NCBI RefSeq assembly: GCF_000252855.1
Contig: NC_017045.1
Coordinates: forward strand, 558,001-622,000
DNA length: 64,000 bases
Origin: Riemerella anatipestifer ATCC 11845 = DSM 15868
GTDB taxonomy: Bacteria > Bacteroidota > Bacteroidia > Flavobacteriales > Weeksellaceae
Reading direction: 5' to 3'
The position numbers were made by a program, and so were the translations under genes. This document shows positions 46,001 through 55,510 of this stretch, in pieces; the stretch's first letter is position 1; each line of letters starts with the position of its first letter. The notes below the pieces were generated by a model. That model did not search any database, was not told the DNA's origin, and saw only the letters and a program-made list of their open reading frames with translations.

Positions 46001-46269
46001 ATAAACAACAAAATAAATGATAAATGGAAAACCAATAAAGGACACTTTTCTCGTTTCCATAAGCGATACCTGCCAATATTGCCTATAAAATTGATGATAA
46101 GCAAAAACATAATTGCCTCGAACCATTTAGACTCATAGATAAAAGCCTTTGCCGTAGGCGTGCCATAATCGTTTTCCATAAAAGTGGCATACGCCATAGA
46201 TAAAGCATAAACCAACAGCAACACCGCCATAGTACGGGTGGATACAAGAATATTTTGGATTTTTTTCAT
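43096..46269 (-). CDS. ccsBA: Cytochrome c biogenesis fusion protein (ResB-CcsA)
   Basis: The 1057-residue protein joins the two halves of the system II cytochrome c synthetase. The N-terminal part (about 1-480) is ResB-like with four membrane segments and a large periplasmic domain. A long periplasmic insert follows, then a CcsA half (about 755-1057) with eight or so membrane segments and the haem-handling tryptophan-rich motif WGRYWSWDPKETWAF (about 965-979), with conserved histidines nearby. It transports haem to the periplasm and attaches it to apocytochromes c. Its own -7 box lies 44 bases upstream. It would supply c-type cytochromes for the respiratory chain that includes NDH-2. Confidence 0.94.
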   Translation of the reverse strand: MKKIQNILVSTRTMAVLLLVYALSMAYATFMENDYGTPTAKAFIYESKWFEAIMFLLIINFIGNIGRYRLWKREKCPLLVFHLSFILLFIGGAITRYISYEGTMHIREGETSNEIVTSKNFFKIQIEEKGEVLNYKDIPFLMTPEVPFWSKVTNHYFKAAYDFNGKKIKVKQLAYTPRKKDSIKVTPNGKEYLHFVTTDDAGRLEYYLSEGEVKNIGGTLVTYNRPIDGAVEFKKQDGKLYIKTPVDATYMVMASQEVGASPKDEYTPLSLRSLYTINQMRIVVPEGLKRGEIVSYSGDKKKDKNIPDELLLEVEGPKTKQQVSLQVQEGNPNLVKQISLDGMNMMLGFGAKVYTTPFALKLDDFVMETYPGSSSPSAYESHVQIIDNGKQTPYKIYMNNVLNYRGYRFFQSSFDPDRHGTILSVNHDYWGTLITYIGYTLMFIAMFITLFWKGTRFWSLNKMLKDISKKKALGILLLVLSFGFLQAQPKTPTAKPSTQKVLSADDMVQHINIDKAHAEKFGSLLVQSYDGRIQPVNTQALDILRKLTGKESFKQLDANQWFLSATIDPMFWAQVHIIKVETRGKVGEELKKKTKANDEGYTSLVNLFPADKFGNLRFVLEDDYNEAFNKKPAEQSKYDQAVIKLNDKVQVMNALMSWQYFRVIPVQNDPNHKWNSVMDANFQIDTNAQEVLGPYLSSVLMATQSDKWATADKELDKVKSYQAKWGKNVIPPQTKIDLEILMNKLNLNFKLMIFYSVVAALLLVLGFVELFKPSRWLHKVIKVILAAGILGYLVHFVGLGIRWYISGHAPWSNGYEAIMFISWVGISAGLLLYRNNNALIPSAGFLVAVLLMGFAHGAVSLDPQITPLVPVLKSYWLVIHVAIITSSYGFFALSFIIGIMVLLFYIVSSKATFQEHNDTTIKELTAVSEMSLTIGLFALTIGTFLGGVWANESWGRYWSWDPKETWAFISVMVYAFVLHMRLVPGLRGRYAFHMVTMFAFSSVIMTYFGVNYYLSGLHSYAAGDPIPVPAWVYITGASMITISLAAWFKYKKLNSKN

Positions 46270-46312
46270 AATAATTTAATCATCAATAATGAAAAGTTCA
46301 TCATTAGCTCCG

Positions 46313-46320
46313 CAAAAATA
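46313..46320 (-). promoter_or_regulatory. -7 promoter box of ccsBA
   Basis: The minus strand reads TATTTTTG, a match to TAnnTTTG, about 44 bases before the ccsBA start codon. Confidence 0.5.
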
Positions 46321-46412
46321 AGGAGGATATTTTAAATAAAAGAATATACCTAGATAGTTTTTGTAAATTATGATATTCAGAGAAATACCATCTCCTAAAA
46401 CTTACCTATCTT

Positions 46413-47093
46413 CTAATCTTCTCCTAACAAATCAGGTCTTTTAGTTCTAGTGATTTGTAGTGCTTGTTCGTAACGCCAATCATCTATTTTAGGAAAGTTA
46501 CCACTCAATAAGACTTCGGGAACTTTCAGCCCTTTGTAATTTTCAGGACGAGTGTAAATGGGTGGGGCTAACAAATCGTCTTGAAAACTATCTGTAAGAG
46601 CCGATTGCTCATCGTTAAGAACACCTGGCAATAGCCTTATAACAGCATCTGCCAAGACACAAGCTGCAAGTTCGCCTCCCGTTAAAACAAAATCTCCAAT
46701 AGAAATTTCTTTAGTGATATGTAAATCTCTCACCCTTTGGTCTATACCTTTATAATGCCCACACAAAAGAATAAGATTTTCTTTGATAGAAAGTGTGTTG
46801 GCTATTTTTTGATTTAAAGTTTCTCCATCAGGTGTAAGGTAAATTACCTCGTCGTATTCTCGTTCAGATTTTAGTTTAGAAATGCACAAGTCTATCGGTT
46901 CTACCATCATTACCATACCTGCACCGCCACCATAAGGCTCGTCATCTACTTGGCGATGTTTACCTACACCCCACTCTCTTAAATGATGAAAGTGGACTTC
47001 TGCAATGCCTTTCTCCATAGCTCTTTTAAGAATAGAAGTCTTAAAAGGACTTTCCATTAGCTCTGGTACTACACTTATAATATCTATTCTCAT
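46413..47093 (-). CDS. trmD: tRNA (guanine-37-N1) methyltransferase
   Basis: This 226-residue protein is a full-length TrmD, which methylates N1 of G37 in tRNAs reading CNN codons and prevents frameshifting. It starts [17 protein letters not shown]. The SPOUT knot that binds S-adenosylmethionine is seen in [13 protein letters not shown] and [18 protein letters not shown] (about residues 130-147). The C-terminal [16 protein letters not shown] is typical. Its start codon overlaps the stop of the NDH-2 gene (ATGA), which implies coupling. The usual rpsP-rimM-trmD-rplS arrangement is absent here. Confidence 0.96.
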   Translation of the reverse strand: MRIDIISVVPELMESPFKTSILKRAMEKGIAEVHFHHLREWGVGKHRQVDDEPYGGGAGMVMMVEPIDLCISKLKSEREYDEVIYLTPDGETLNQKIANTLSIKENLILLCGHYKGIDQRVRDLHITKEISIGDFVLTGGELAACVLADAVIRLLPGVLNDEQSALTDSFQDDLLAPPIYTRPENYKGLKVPEVLLSGNFPKIDDWRYEQALQITRTKRPDLLGED

Positions 47094-48352
47094 TGTTCTG
47101 TTCTGTTTTTTTTGTTAGGCAGTATAATCAATCTTAAAGAAGAATCTCCATTGAGATAGCTCCACATCCAGTTGAAAAATATAGCGATTTTATTTCTCAC
47201 CGAAAGAATCAGCATTAAATGTAAAAACATCCAAAAAAACCATGCAAAAAAGCCTTGAAACTTCATATATGGTAAATCTACTACAGCTCTATGTTTCCCT
47301 ATCGTTGCCATAGAACCTTTATCAAAATATTCGTACTCTTTCCAATCGTTTTCGGAGCGTTTGTTTAGATTATCACCTAAGTTTCTTCCTTGATTTATGG
47401 CTACATTAGCTACCTGAGGGTGCCCTTTAGGATATTTAGGAGTTTCCATATAAGCGATGTCTCCTATCGCAAATATATTGCTGTAACCTTTTACTCTATT
47501 GTAGCGGTCTACTCTATATCTATTGTTAATGATTTGCTCTTCTGATAATCCCTCAATGATATTTCCTGTTACACCAGCTGCCCATATCACATTATTAGAC
47601 GGAATTTCTTTACCACTTTTTAGATAAACTTTATTTCCATCGTAGTTTACCACTCTGTCATCACTGATAAATTTAACTCCCAACTTATTAAGATATTCCT
47701 CCGATTTATTCTGTGCTTCTTCGCTCATTACAGCGAGTGGCTTTTTGGTGGAACTTACCAAAATTATTTCTAAATCTTTGAAATTCATCTTAGGATAATC
47801 TCTAGGCAAAATATCTGCCTTCATTTCCGCAAATGCCCCTGCTAATTCTACCCCCGTAGGACCACTCCCTACAATTACGATATTCCAATTGCCATCATCA
47901 GACCTCTTTCTTTCTATAATAAGTTTCTCAAAAGTGAGTAAAATATGATTTCTAATACTGATAGCTTCCTGAGTATTTTTCATACCGTAACTCAATTGCT
48001 CCATTTGTTCGTTACCAAAAAAATTGGTTCTGCACCCTGTAGCTATAATCAGTTTATCATAAGAAAACTCGGAATCTTCTGTAATGATTTTATTTTCTTC
48101 AGGAAGTATTTTGGTAACCTCCGTCATTCTGTATTGTATATTTTTAGACTTTTGGAATATCTTTCTAAAAGGAAACGATATGTTGGAAGGTTCTATCCTC
48201 CCACACGCCACCTGATAAAATAAAGGCTGAAACATGTGATGATTTACCTTATCTATCACCATTACTTTTTTCCTTTTACCATTGAGTTTTCTTGCGAGTT
48301 GCAACCCAGCAAAACCGCCTCCTATGATGATTATTTTCTCTCTTGTCTCCAC
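47090..48352 (-). CDS. Type II NADH dehydrogenase (NDH-2)
   Basis: I choose the GTG start at 48352, giving about 420 residues beginning [16 protein letters not shown]. An in-frame ATG at 48436 would add 28 hydrophobic residues but lies upstream of a perfect -7 box and inside the sucB terminator. The protein has two Rossmann motifs, [10 protein letters not shown] (FAD) near the N-terminus and [17 protein letters not shown] (NADH) in the middle, then FAIGDIA. The C-terminal hydrophobic helix ([20 protein letters not shown]) anchors it to the inner membrane. NDH-2 passes electrons from NADH to quinone without pumping protons. It overlaps trmD by four bases. Confidence 0.9.
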   Translation of the reverse strand: METREKIIIIGGGFAGLQLARKLNGKRKKVMVIDKVNHHMFQPLFYQVACGRIEPSNISFPFRKIFQKSKNIQYRMTEVTKILPEENKIITEDSEFSYDKLIIATGCRTNFFGNEQMEQLSYGMKNTQEAISIRNHILLTFEKLIIERKRSDDGNWNIVIVGSGPTGVELAGAFAEMKADILPRDYPKMNFKDLEIILVSSTKKPLAVMSEEAQNKSEEYLNKLGVKFISDDRVVNYDGNKVYLKSGKEIPSNNVIWAAGVTGNIIEGLSEEQIINNRYRVDRYNRVKGYSNIFAIGDIAYMETPKYPKGHPQVANVAINQGRNLGDNLNKRSENDWKEYEYFDKGSMATIGKHRAVVDLPYMKFQGFFAWFFWMFLHLMLILSVRNKIAIFFNWMWSYLNGDSSLRLIILPNKKNRTEQ

Positions 48353-48372
48353 AAAGTCTAAATTTAAAGATA

Positions 48373-48380
48373 CAAATTTA
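48373..48380 (-). promoter_or_regulatory. -7 promoter box of the NDH-2/trmD operon
   Basis: The minus strand reads TAAATTTG, a perfect TAnnTTTG, 20 bases before the GTG at 48352. Its position decides the start: transcripts from it cannot include the ATG at 48436. Confidence 0.6.
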
Positions 48381-48420
48381 AAGATTTTAATTACAACTAC
48401 TACCCCTATAAGTAATAATA

Positions 48421-48458
48421 AAAAACTCCTACCCAAAAAGAATTGAGTGGGAGTTTTT
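48421..48458 (-). terminator. Terminator of the sucB gene
   Basis: AAAAACTCC and GGAGTTTTT form a 9-bp stem around a 20-base loop with possible inner pairing, just past the sucB stop and before the NDH-2 promoter. The A/T flanks fit an intrinsic terminator. Confidence 0.65.
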
Positions 48459-48479
48459 AAATTATTTTAATGTGATTGA

Positions 48480-49712
48480 TTAAAGCTCTAGTCCTCTTCT
48501 TTCATCACCTCCTAGCAAGTGTTCTACAGGATTATCAATAGCTTCTTTTACCGCTACTAAGAAACCTACAGATTCTCTTCCGTCTATAATTCTATGGTCA
48601 TAAGATAATGCTAGATACATCATTGGACGAATAACTACTTGCCCATCTACTGCCACTGGTCTTTGGATAATGTTGTGCATTCCTAAAATTGCAGATTGAG
48701 GCGGATTGATAATCGGTGTTGAAAGCATAGACCCAAATACCCCACCATTAGTGATAGTAAAAGTTCCTCCTGTCATTTCATCTACCGTAATTTTCCCGTT
48801 TCTTGCCTTCTCTGCTAGTTCCTTAATGCTAGCCTCTACACCACGGAAAGACATTGTTTCTGCATTTCTAAGTACAGGAACCATAAGCCCTTTAGGACCA
48901 GATACAGCCACAGAAACATCGCAGAAATCATAAGTAATCATTTGATTGCCGTCTATCATAGAGTTTACCTCTGGATACATTTGTAACGCTCTAGTAACCG
49001 CCTTTGTAAAGAAAGACATAAAGCCTAAACCTACACCGTGCTTCGCTGCAAACTCCTCTTTATATTGTTTTCTAATTCTGAAAATCTCACTCATATCTAC
49101 CTCATTGAAAGTAGTAAGCATCGCCGTCTCATTCTTAACAGAAACTAAACGCTGAGCTAATTTTCTTCTCAATGAAGATAATTTAGTTGTCTTAGAAGAT
49201 CTAGACCCATTAGTAGCAAATACAGAACCCATAGCCGGTACAGAAGCCTGTTCTGCATCTTCTTTAGTAATTCTACCATCTCTACCTGTTCCTTTTACTT
49301 GAGATGCCTCTACCCCTTTTTCATCTAGAATTTTCTTAGCTGCAGGAGACGGTGTTCCTGTAGCATAGGTTGCAGGAGAAGCCTCTTGTTTTGGAGCTTC
49401 TGCTTTAACTTCTTCTTTATTTTCTTCTACTTTAGCAGTCTCTTGCTTAGCTGCACCACCTTCTGGTTTAGCCGCACTCATATCAATTAGACAAACCACT
49501 TGTCCTACTTCTACTACGTCGCCTTCTTCTGCCTTTAGCGTAATGATACCACTTTCTTCAGCTGGAAGTTCTAGCGTTGCCTTATCAGAATCTACTTCTG
49601 CAATAGGCTGATCTTTTTCTACATAATCACCATCTTGAACCAACCAAGTAGCGATTTCTACTTCTGTAATAGACTCTCCCGGAGAGGGAACTTTCATTTC
49701 TAATATTGACAT
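48480..49712 (-). CDS. sucB: 2-oxoglutarate dehydrogenase E2 (dihydrolipoyl succinyltransferase)
   Basis: The 410-residue protein has the E2 order: one lipoyl domain (about 1-77) with the lipoylated lysine K44 in [11 protein letters not shown], a charged Ala/Pro/Glu linker (about 80-115), the E1/E3-binding domain (about 118-152, [13 protein letters not shown]), and the acyltransferase core from about residue 185. The catalytic HRIIDGRES motif is near residue 385. It moves the succinyl group to CoA in the TCA cycle. It follows sucA by 54 bases on the same strand, so E1 and E2 form one operon; the E3 gene is not here. Confidence 0.96.
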   Translation of the reverse strand: MSILEMKVPSPGESITEVEIATWLVQDGDYVEKDQPIAEVDSDKATLELPAEESGIITLKAEEGDVVEVGQVVCLIDMSAAKPEGGAAKQETAKVEENKEEVKAEAPKQEASPATYATGTPSPAAKKILDEKGVEASQVKGTGRDGRITKEDAEQASVPAMGSVFATNGSRSSKTTKLSSLRRKLAQRLVSVKNETAMLTTFNEVDMSEIFRIRKQYKEEFAAKHGVGLGFMSFFTKAVTRALQMYPEVNSMIDGNQMITYDFCDVSVAVSGPKGLMVPVLRNAETMSFRGVEASIKELAEKARNGKITVDEMTGGTFTITNGGVFGSMLSTPIINPPQSAILGMHNIIQRPVAVDGQVVIRPMMYLALSYDHRIIDGRESVGFLVAVKEAIDNPVEHLLGGDERRGLEL

Positions 49713-49766
49713 ATTGGGGTATTTTTTTATTATTCGTTGATTTTTATTTTTAATATTACTCTATTT

Positions 49767-52526
49767 CTAGATACCAAATGTTTGGTTAATTACATTAGTT
49801 TGGTTAATCTCATACTTCTTATGGCTACCTGGTGCTGGCGTTCCACTAGGAACTGGTGCAATTACTTGTACATCATACTTGCGGAAATTTCTCAAAATAT
49901 AAGACCAAGCTCCCATATTCTCTGGCTCTTCTTGAACCCATACAAAATCTTTTCTGTTAGAATATTTAGACAACACAGTCTCTATTTTCTCTGAATCCAA
50001 AGGATATAACTGCTCCAGCCTTACTAAAGCTACTTTCTCATCTCCCAATTCCTCTTTTTTAGCCAATAAATCGTAGTAAACCTTACCAGAACACATCACT
50101 AATCTCTCCACCTTAGAAGCATCAGCCGTAGCATCATCAATCACTGGTTGGAAACTTCCGTTTGCTAACTCTTCCATAGAAGAAATAACCTTAGGGTGTC
50201 TTAGTAACGACTTAGGTGTCATTACCACTAACGGTTTTCTAAACGGAAACTTCATTTGCCTTCTCAATAAATGGAAATAATTGGCTGGAACTGTACAGTT
50301 AGCTACGAAAATATTATTATTAGCACAAAGCGTTAAAAATCTCTCTAACCTAGCCGAAGAGTGTTCTGCACCTTGCCCTTCAGAGCCGTGAGGTAACAAC
50401 ATTACCAAACCATTTTGCAGCTTCCATTTTTCTTCTGCAGCTACCAAATATTGGTCCACAATAATTTGAGCGCCATTCACGAAATCTCCAAACTGTGCTT
50501 CCCAAATGGTTAAAGTATCAGGCGATGCCATAGCATAACCATAATCAAACCCTAAAACAGCGTACTCTGATAGTAATGAGTTATAAATATGAAACTGCTG
50601 ACTTTCGTTGATATGTTGTAATGGTACATATTCCTCCTCTGCATCTTCTGTTTTTACCACTGCATGACGGTGAGAGAAAGTACCTCTCTCCACATCTTCC
50701 CCAGAAATTCTCACATTGTACCCTTCTGCAAGAAGCGTAGCATAAGCTAAAAGTTCTGCCATTGCCCAATCTAACTTATCCTCTTCTATCATTTTTAGCC
50801 TTTGTTCAAAAAGTCTAGTGATTTTTCTTATGAACGCCTTGTCTTTAGGTAAAGAAGACATCTTAACTGCCAACTCTTTTAACTGTTCAGCATTGTATTG
50901 AGTTTCTACAGCCTTTAGAACTTTTTGTTTATTTGCAGGGTCTAGATACTTAATCCAAACCTGTTCCATAAATACATCTAAAGTATTTTTTTGAATTTCT
51001 TTAGATGCATCAAAATCTTTATCAAGAAGGGTTTTAAATTCTTCCTCCATCTTCTTCAACACTCCTTCAGAAAGCACTCCTTCTTTCTCTAGTTTTACTT
51101 TATATATTTCTCTAGGATTAGGGTGTTTCGCAATGGTATTATAAAGTTTAGGCTGCGTAAAACGAGGCTCATCACCTTCGTTATGTCCGTACTTTCTGTA
51201 TCCTAACAAATCTATATAAACATCTTTGCCAAACGCTGCTCTATAATCTGCCGCAAATCTAATTGCATGTACCACAGCCTCTACATCATCTGCATTTACA
51301 TGCATCACAGGCGAGTCTGTTACCTTAGCAATATCCGTACAATAAGTAGAAGACCTCGCATCTAGATAGTTGGTTGTAAATCCTACCTGATTATTAACTA
51401 CAATATGAACCGTTCCTCCTGTCTTGTAGCCGTCTAAAGTCATCATTTGTGCAATCTCGTAGACAATTCCTTGTCCTGCAATAGCTGCATCTCCATGGAT
51501 AACAATCGGTAATACTTTTTTAAAATTATTACCGTAAGTATGGTCTATTTTAGCTCTAGAAATACCTTGTACTAAAGAAGCTACAGTTTCTAAGTGAGAC
51601 GGGTTAGGCGTTAAATTGATAATTACCTCTTCTCCTGCAGCCGTTTTTATTTTCGTAGTAGAACCTAAGTGATACTTAACATCTCCAGAAAATACATCTT
51701 CCTCAAATTCTTTACCTTCAAATTCAGAGAAGATTTGCTTGTATGATTTCCCAAAGATATTAGTTAATACATTAAGCCTCCCTCTGTGTGCCATACCCAA
51801 AACCACTTCATCTACACCATGTTTTGAAGAACGACTAATAAGCTGGTCTAAAGCAGGGATTAAAGACTCTCCTCCTTCCAGTGAAAATCTCTTTTGTCCT
51901 ACGAATTTAGTATGAAGATAGTTTTCAAATGCTACCGCTTGATTGAGCTTAGATAAAATCTGTATTTTTTCGTCTGCCGAAAGTTCTGGGTGATTTTCAT
52001 TCTTAGAAATCCACTGGCGAATAAATTCCTTCTCCTCCACCTCACGAATATGCATATATTCTATACCGATAGAGTCGCAATAAATTTGGTCTAAATGACG
52101 AATAATGTCTGCCAAAGTAGCAGCTCCCAGCATTCCTGTTTCTGTAGCAGAGTTAAATTTAGTATCTAAATCTGACTTTGATAATCCAAAATTCTCTATA
52201 GATAAATCAGGGAGATAAGTTCTTCTCTCTCTAACAGGGTTAGTTCTAGTAAACAAATGACCTCTAGTTCTATAAGCCTCTATTAAGTTAAGAACTTTAA
52301 ACTCCTTTATAATATCATCTGGGACACCTACTTGCTGAGATAAAGAAGACGCACCTACTTTTTCTGTAAAAGAATCGTCTTCACCAAAATTTTCTAGAGC
52401 AAAATCAAACCCTTGAAAAAAAGCTTTCCAAGATGGCTCTAAACTATCTGGGTATTTTAAGTACTGCTGGTACATGCTATCTATGAAATCAGCATGTGTT
52501 GCATTTAAGAATGAAAATTTATCCAT
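49767..52526 (-). CDS. sucA: 2-oxoglutarate dehydrogenase E1 component
   Basis: This 919-residue protein is close in length to E. coli SucA (933). It starts MDKFSFLNATHADFIDSMY, followed by a helical E2-binding N-terminus. The thiamine site is seen in GMAHRGRLNVL and HGDAAIAGQGIVYE. The C-terminal half contains FVNGAQIIVDQYL, MLLPHGSEGQGAEHSSARLE and KFPFRKPLVVMTPKSLLRH, all signature blocks. It decarboxylates 2-oxoglutarate in the TCA cycle and feeds SucB, encoded next. A -7 box lies 48 bases before the start. Confidence 0.97.
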   Translation of the reverse strand: MDKFSFLNATHADFIDSMYQQYLKYPDSLEPSWKAFFQGFDFALENFGEDDSFTEKVGASSLSQQVGVPDDIIKEFKVLNLIEAYRTRGHLFTRTNPVRERRTYLPDLSIENFGLSKSDLDTKFNSATETGMLGAATLADIIRHLDQIYCDSIGIEYMHIREVEEKEFIRQWISKNENHPELSADEKIQILSKLNQAVAFENYLHTKFVGQKRFSLEGGESLIPALDQLISRSSKHGVDEVVLGMAHRGRLNVLTNIFGKSYKQIFSEFEGKEFEEDVFSGDVKYHLGSTTKIKTAAGEEVIINLTPNPSHLETVASLVQGISRAKIDHTYGNNFKKVLPIVIHGDAAIAGQGIVYEIAQMMTLDGYKTGGTVHIVVNNQVGFTTNYLDARSSTYCTDIAKVTDSPVMHVNADDVEAVVHAIRFAADYRAAFGKDVYIDLLGYRKYGHNEGDEPRFTQPKLYNTIAKHPNPREIYKVKLEKEGVLSEGVLKKMEEEFKTLLDKDFDASKEIQKNTLDVFMEQVWIKYLDPANKQKVLKAVETQYNAEQLKELAVKMSSLPKDKAFIRKITRLFEQRLKMIEEDKLDWAMAELLAYATLLAEGYNVRISGEDVERGTFSHRHAVVKTEDAEEEYVPLQHINESQQFHIYNSLLSEYAVLGFDYGYAMASPDTLTIWEAQFGDFVNGAQIIVDQYLVAAEEKWKLQNGLVMLLPHGSEGQGAEHSSARLERFLTLCANNNIFVANCTVPANYFHLLRRQMKFPFRKPLVVMTPKSLLRHPKVISSMEELANGSFQPVIDDATADASKVERLVMCSGKVYYDLLAKKEELGDEKVALVRLEQLYPLDSEKIETVLSKYSNRKDFVWVQEEPENMGAWSYILRNFRKYDVQVIAPVPSGTPAPGSHKKYEINQTNVINQTFGI

Positions 52527-52573
52527 TATGACAGATTTATCTGTTTTTTAAATTTAACTTTTTATACGATGCA

Positions 52574-52581
52574 CAAATTTA
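52574..52581 (-). promoter_or_regulatory. -7 promoter box of sucAB
   Basis: The minus strand reads TAAATTTG, a perfect TAnnTTTG, about 48 bases before the sucA start codon. A -33 TTG is not evident at the ideal spacing. Confidence 0.5.
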
Positions 52582-52641
52582 TTAAAAAAAAACGATTCAG
52601 AAAACTCCAATAACCAAAGTTTATTTTTTCCTTCATATCTT

Positions 52642-53676
52642 TTAAGACGATACTGGTAATGCTATTTTTAGCAATACTGGTTTATTCTCTACAGGTGTTT
52701 CTATAAAGACCTCTTGTAATTTACCAGTCCTTAAGCTGTCTTCCTCTGCTTTTTTTAATAACTTATTGATAACCGAAACTCTATTAGCATAATCTCCCTT
52801 ATAATACATCACATACAATCTAGAAGCGTCCTGCATATGATAAGTAAAGTTGTTATCTGTAATCTCTGATTTTTTAGACAGCGGTATTCCATAAAAATAG
52901 CTTACCTCTTTATCCTTATAACTTTTAGCTTGAGTGATGAGCATAGGAAAACCAAACTCATCTTCCTTTTTATCCAAGTCATTCATCACAAAATTGACTA
53001 CCTTATGATGATTTTTAACTAAATCTTTAAAATAAATAGTTTTGTTTTTATTCTGAGTATTGGCATTTATTCCTACTAAAATGGCTGCTTCTTGATTTTC
53101 TACCATAAGGCTATCATATTTGATATTGGTTAAAATTTCCATTTTATCCACCTTATTACTCAATACTGCTTTTAAATTTCGAAGGCTCTCATCTACCATT
53201 CCCTCAAAATTTTCTACTGAAAACAGATTAACGTAACGTTCTAGAAGTGCTTTCTTCGGTGTAGTTACCATCCATATCAATCTCGTTTTTTCTCCCTTTG
53301 GCAAAAATTTAATATCTACTTTGAGAGGTGCATTAGTATCCGCATCAAAAAACTCGTATCTCAGAGTTTTTTCGAAGTTTTCATATCTAATAAATACCAT
53401 TCCTACCCCTTCTTTAGCATCTACAAAGTTCATAGAACTTCCCTGCCCTTCATAAGGTAGGAAATATTCAAATTTCAATTTAGGATTTTGGGTAAAGTAC
53501 TGATACCATCTGGTAAGATTCTGAAAGTTACTAAATTGTGGATAAACTTTATCTATGGGATAATCAATCTCTCTTTCTACTTTAAAGGATTTGCTCTCAT
53601 CAACAAACAACATGGAGACCGCGTAAATACCTGCCAACAGCACCCCTAAAACTAAAACAAACTTCAACCAACGCAT
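52642..53676 (-). CDS. SRPBCC (START-like) membrane-anchored protein
   Basis: The 344-residue protein begins with one membrane segment (LKFVLVLGVLLAGIYAVSML, about 5-24) and then an SRPBCC-type domain (about 30-175) with FKVEREIDYPIDKVYPQFSN, the polyketide-cyclase-like lipid-binding fold. The second half (about 190-344) is a beta-rich region with KDKEVSYFYGIPLSK that may be a GyrI-like ligand-binding domain; this part is less certain. It probably faces the periplasm. It ends the CNNM/CorC-clpS transcript unit, with 10 bases to clpS. The ligand is unknown. Confidence 0.75.
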   Translation of the reverse strand: MRWLKFVLVLGVLLAGIYAVSMLFVDESKSFKVEREIDYPIDKVYPQFSNFQNLTRWYQYFTQNPKLKFEYFLPYEGQGSSMNFVDAKEGVGMVFIRYENFEKTLRYEFFDADTNAPLKVDIKFLPKGEKTRLIWMVTTPKKALLERYVNLFSVENFEGMVDESLRNLKAVLSNKVDKMEILTNIKYDSLMVENQEAAILVGINANTQNKNKTIYFKDLVKNHHKVVNFVMNDLDKKEDEFGFPMLITQAKSYKDKEVSYFYGIPLSKKSEITDNNFTYHMQDASRLYVMYYKGDYANRVSVINKLLKKAEEDSLRTGKLQEVFIETPVENKPVLLKIALPVSS

Positions 53677-53686
53677 GAGATTATTT

Positions 53687-53980
53687 TTAGATTATTTCAC
53701 TAGATAGCCCTCTTAAAAGTAGTTTTTTGTGCATAGGCTCAATCAGTTCTAAATTACCTGTTTTCACAGTACATTTACCTTTATAATGTACCAAGAACGT
53801 ACATTGTTCTGCCTGTTCTAATGTATGAGCACATACTTCCATAAGAGACTCTATAACGAAATCAAAGGTGTTAAAATCATCATTATGCAATACAAGTTTA
53901 TGCTTCGCTTCAGTGGAAGACAAAACGCTAACCTCTTCTTCGTTCTCTTTATTAGGGATATTTTGAAAAACCATTTTCAT
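53687..53980 (-). CDS. clpS: ATP-dependent Clp protease adaptor ClpS
   Basis: The 97-residue protein matches ClpS, which delivers N-degron substrates to ClpA/ClpC. The recognition core HKLVLHNDDFNTFDFVIE (about 27-44) contains the Asn-Asp-Asp motif contacting the N-terminus of substrates. The EQAEQCTFLVHYKGKC segment follows. The N-terminal 25 residues are a flexible tail, as expected. It lies 15 bases after the CNNM/CorC-type gene and 10 before the SRPBCC gene; no clpA is adjacent. Confidence 0.94.
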   Translation of the reverse strand: MKMVFQNIPNKENEEEVSVLSSTEAKHKLVLHNDDFNTFDFVIESLMEVCAHTLEQAEQCTFLVHYKGKCTVKTGNLELIEPMHKKLLLRGLSSEII

Positions 53981-53995
53981 AGTTTGAAATAACTA

Positions 53996-55348
53996 TTAGT
54001 TAGCATTAGTACCTTCCCCCGATTCTCCAAAAAAGCTATCATCATAGGTAAGCTCTACCATTTCTACACTTTTATTATTCATTTTCAGTATTTTAAAATG
54101 GTAATTTTCAAAATCAAACTCTTGATTTTCCTCTGGAATTTCTTCCAAACGATGAAGTATAAAACCTGCTAAAGTATTAAACTCACCCTCTTCAGGTAAT
54201 GGTTTTGGTAAAAAATCGTTAATTTCTTCGAGTGGTTGAGTGGCTTTAACCCAATAAGTATTTTCTCCTATTTTATCTACTATCTTTTCTTCTTCATCTT
54301 CCTCATCTTGTATCTCTCCCACCAACTCTTCTAATATATCCTCTAGCGTGATGATACCTTCCGTACCTCCAAACTCATCTATCACGATAGCAATATGCTG
54401 TTTTTTAAGCTGGAAACTCTTCAATAAGTCAGAAATCTTTTTGCTTCCAACTACAAAATAAGCCTCTCTTAAAAAGCCTCTTAAATCTTCATGAGTAAGC
54501 TGCCCTTTAGTTTTAATATAGTTTCTAATAATTTCCTTAGTATAAAATATACCTATCACATTGTCTATAGAACCTTCATAAACAGGAATACGAGAGTAAC
54601 CACTTTCCATTATAATTTCTATAATTTCATCTATCGAAGTTTCTATATCAATAGATAAAATATTCTGACGTGGCACCATAATCTGCTTTGCAGAATGGTC
54701 TGTAAAATCAAAAGCGTTCTTTATAATTTCGTAATTTTCCTCTTCTATCTCACCACCATCAGCACTTTGCTTTACTAGAAGCTGTAATTCTTCAGTAGAA
54801 TGAATTTCATGCTCTGAGGCAGGGTTTATCTTTATCAATCTTAAAAAAGCATTAGAAATAGAGTTCATCAACCATATAAATGGTCTAAAAATATTATAGA
54901 ACAATTTGAGCGGTGCCGCAATGAACAAGGTAGTTTCTTCTGCCTTTCGTATCGCTATAGATTTGGGAACCAACTCTCCAAATACTATATGCATCACAGT
55001 AATAATAAGGAAACTAAGCACCAAAGATACTGTGGTAACCGTAGTAGTATCTACACTGATACTAAAGTACTTAAACAAGCCTTCTATAATGTGATGAAGT
55101 GCACTTTCTCCCACCCAACCTAATGCTAAAGAGGCTAAAGTAATACCCAACTGAGTAGCAGAAAGATAGGCATCTAAGTTTTTGATAATGTCTTCTGCCT
55201 GCTTTGCCATAGCATTACCCTCGGCAGCTTTAATTTGAATTTGAGAATAGCGTACTTTAACTATTGAGAACTCTGCGGCTACAAAAAAGCCATTTAGTAG
55301 AACTAAGAAAATTGCGATAAAAATTTTGACTATACTGTCGGGATCCAT
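53996..55348 (-). CDS. CNNM/CorC-type membrane protein (hemolysin family)
   Basis: The 450-residue protein has the CNNM (DUF21) membrane domain in the first 190 residues with about four hydrophobic segments (FIAIFLVLLNGFFVAAEFSI near the start). A tandem CBS pair follows (about 215-335), containing MVPRQNILSIDIETS and RIPVYEGSIDNVIGI, then the CorC/HlyC domain at the end (about 350-430). Relatives export magnesium or cobalt, or affect metal resistance; the 'hemolysin' name is historical. It starts an apparent operon with clpS and the SRPBCC gene, from a promoter box at 55375. Confidence 0.9.
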   Translation of the reverse strand: MDPDSIVKIFIAIFLVLLNGFFVAAEFSIVKVRYSQIQIKAAEGNAMAKQAEDIIKNLDAYLSATQLGITLASLALGWVGESALHHIIEGLFKYFSISVDTTTVTTVSLVLSFLIITVMHIVFGELVPKSIAIRKAEETTLFIAAPLKLFYNIFRPFIWLMNSISNAFLRLIKINPASEHEIHSTEELQLLVKQSADGGEIEEENYEIIKNAFDFTDHSAKQIMVPRQNILSIDIETSIDEIIEIIMESGYSRIPVYEGSIDNVIGIFYTKEIIRNYIKTKGQLTHEDLRGFLREAYFVVGSKKISDLLKSFQLKKQHIAIVIDEFGGTEGIITLEDILEELVGEIQDEEDEEEKIVDKIGENTYWVKATQPLEEINDFLPKPLPEEGEFNTLAGFILHRLEEIPEENQEFDFENYHFKILKMNNKSVEMVELTYDDSFFGESGEGTNAN

Positions 55349-55374
55349 TTAATTTTATAAATTATAGTGATATG

Positions 55375-55382
55375 CAAAGATA
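55375..55382 (-). promoter_or_regulatory. -7 promoter box of the CNNM/clpS operon
   Basis: The minus strand reads TATCTTTG, a perfect TAnnTTTG, 26 bases before the CNNM gene start. Confidence 0.6.
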
Positions 55383-55454
55383 AATATTTTTTTAACAACA
55401 ATATATAATCTCTATAATTTTCAGCAATATTGTATTGGTAACATCATATAATGC

Positions 55455-55488
55455 AAAAAGGTACTAGAAAAATTTCTAATACCTTTTT
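55455..55488 (-). terminator. Terminator of the ATP synthase operon
   Basis: AAAAAGGTA and TACCTTTTT pair, with a further TAGAAA/TTTCTA stem inside and small mismatches. It lies 23 bases after the atpG stop and ends in T on the minus strand. Confidence 0.8.
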
Positions 55489-55510
55489 ATTATTCATTTT
55501 AAACCGATTA

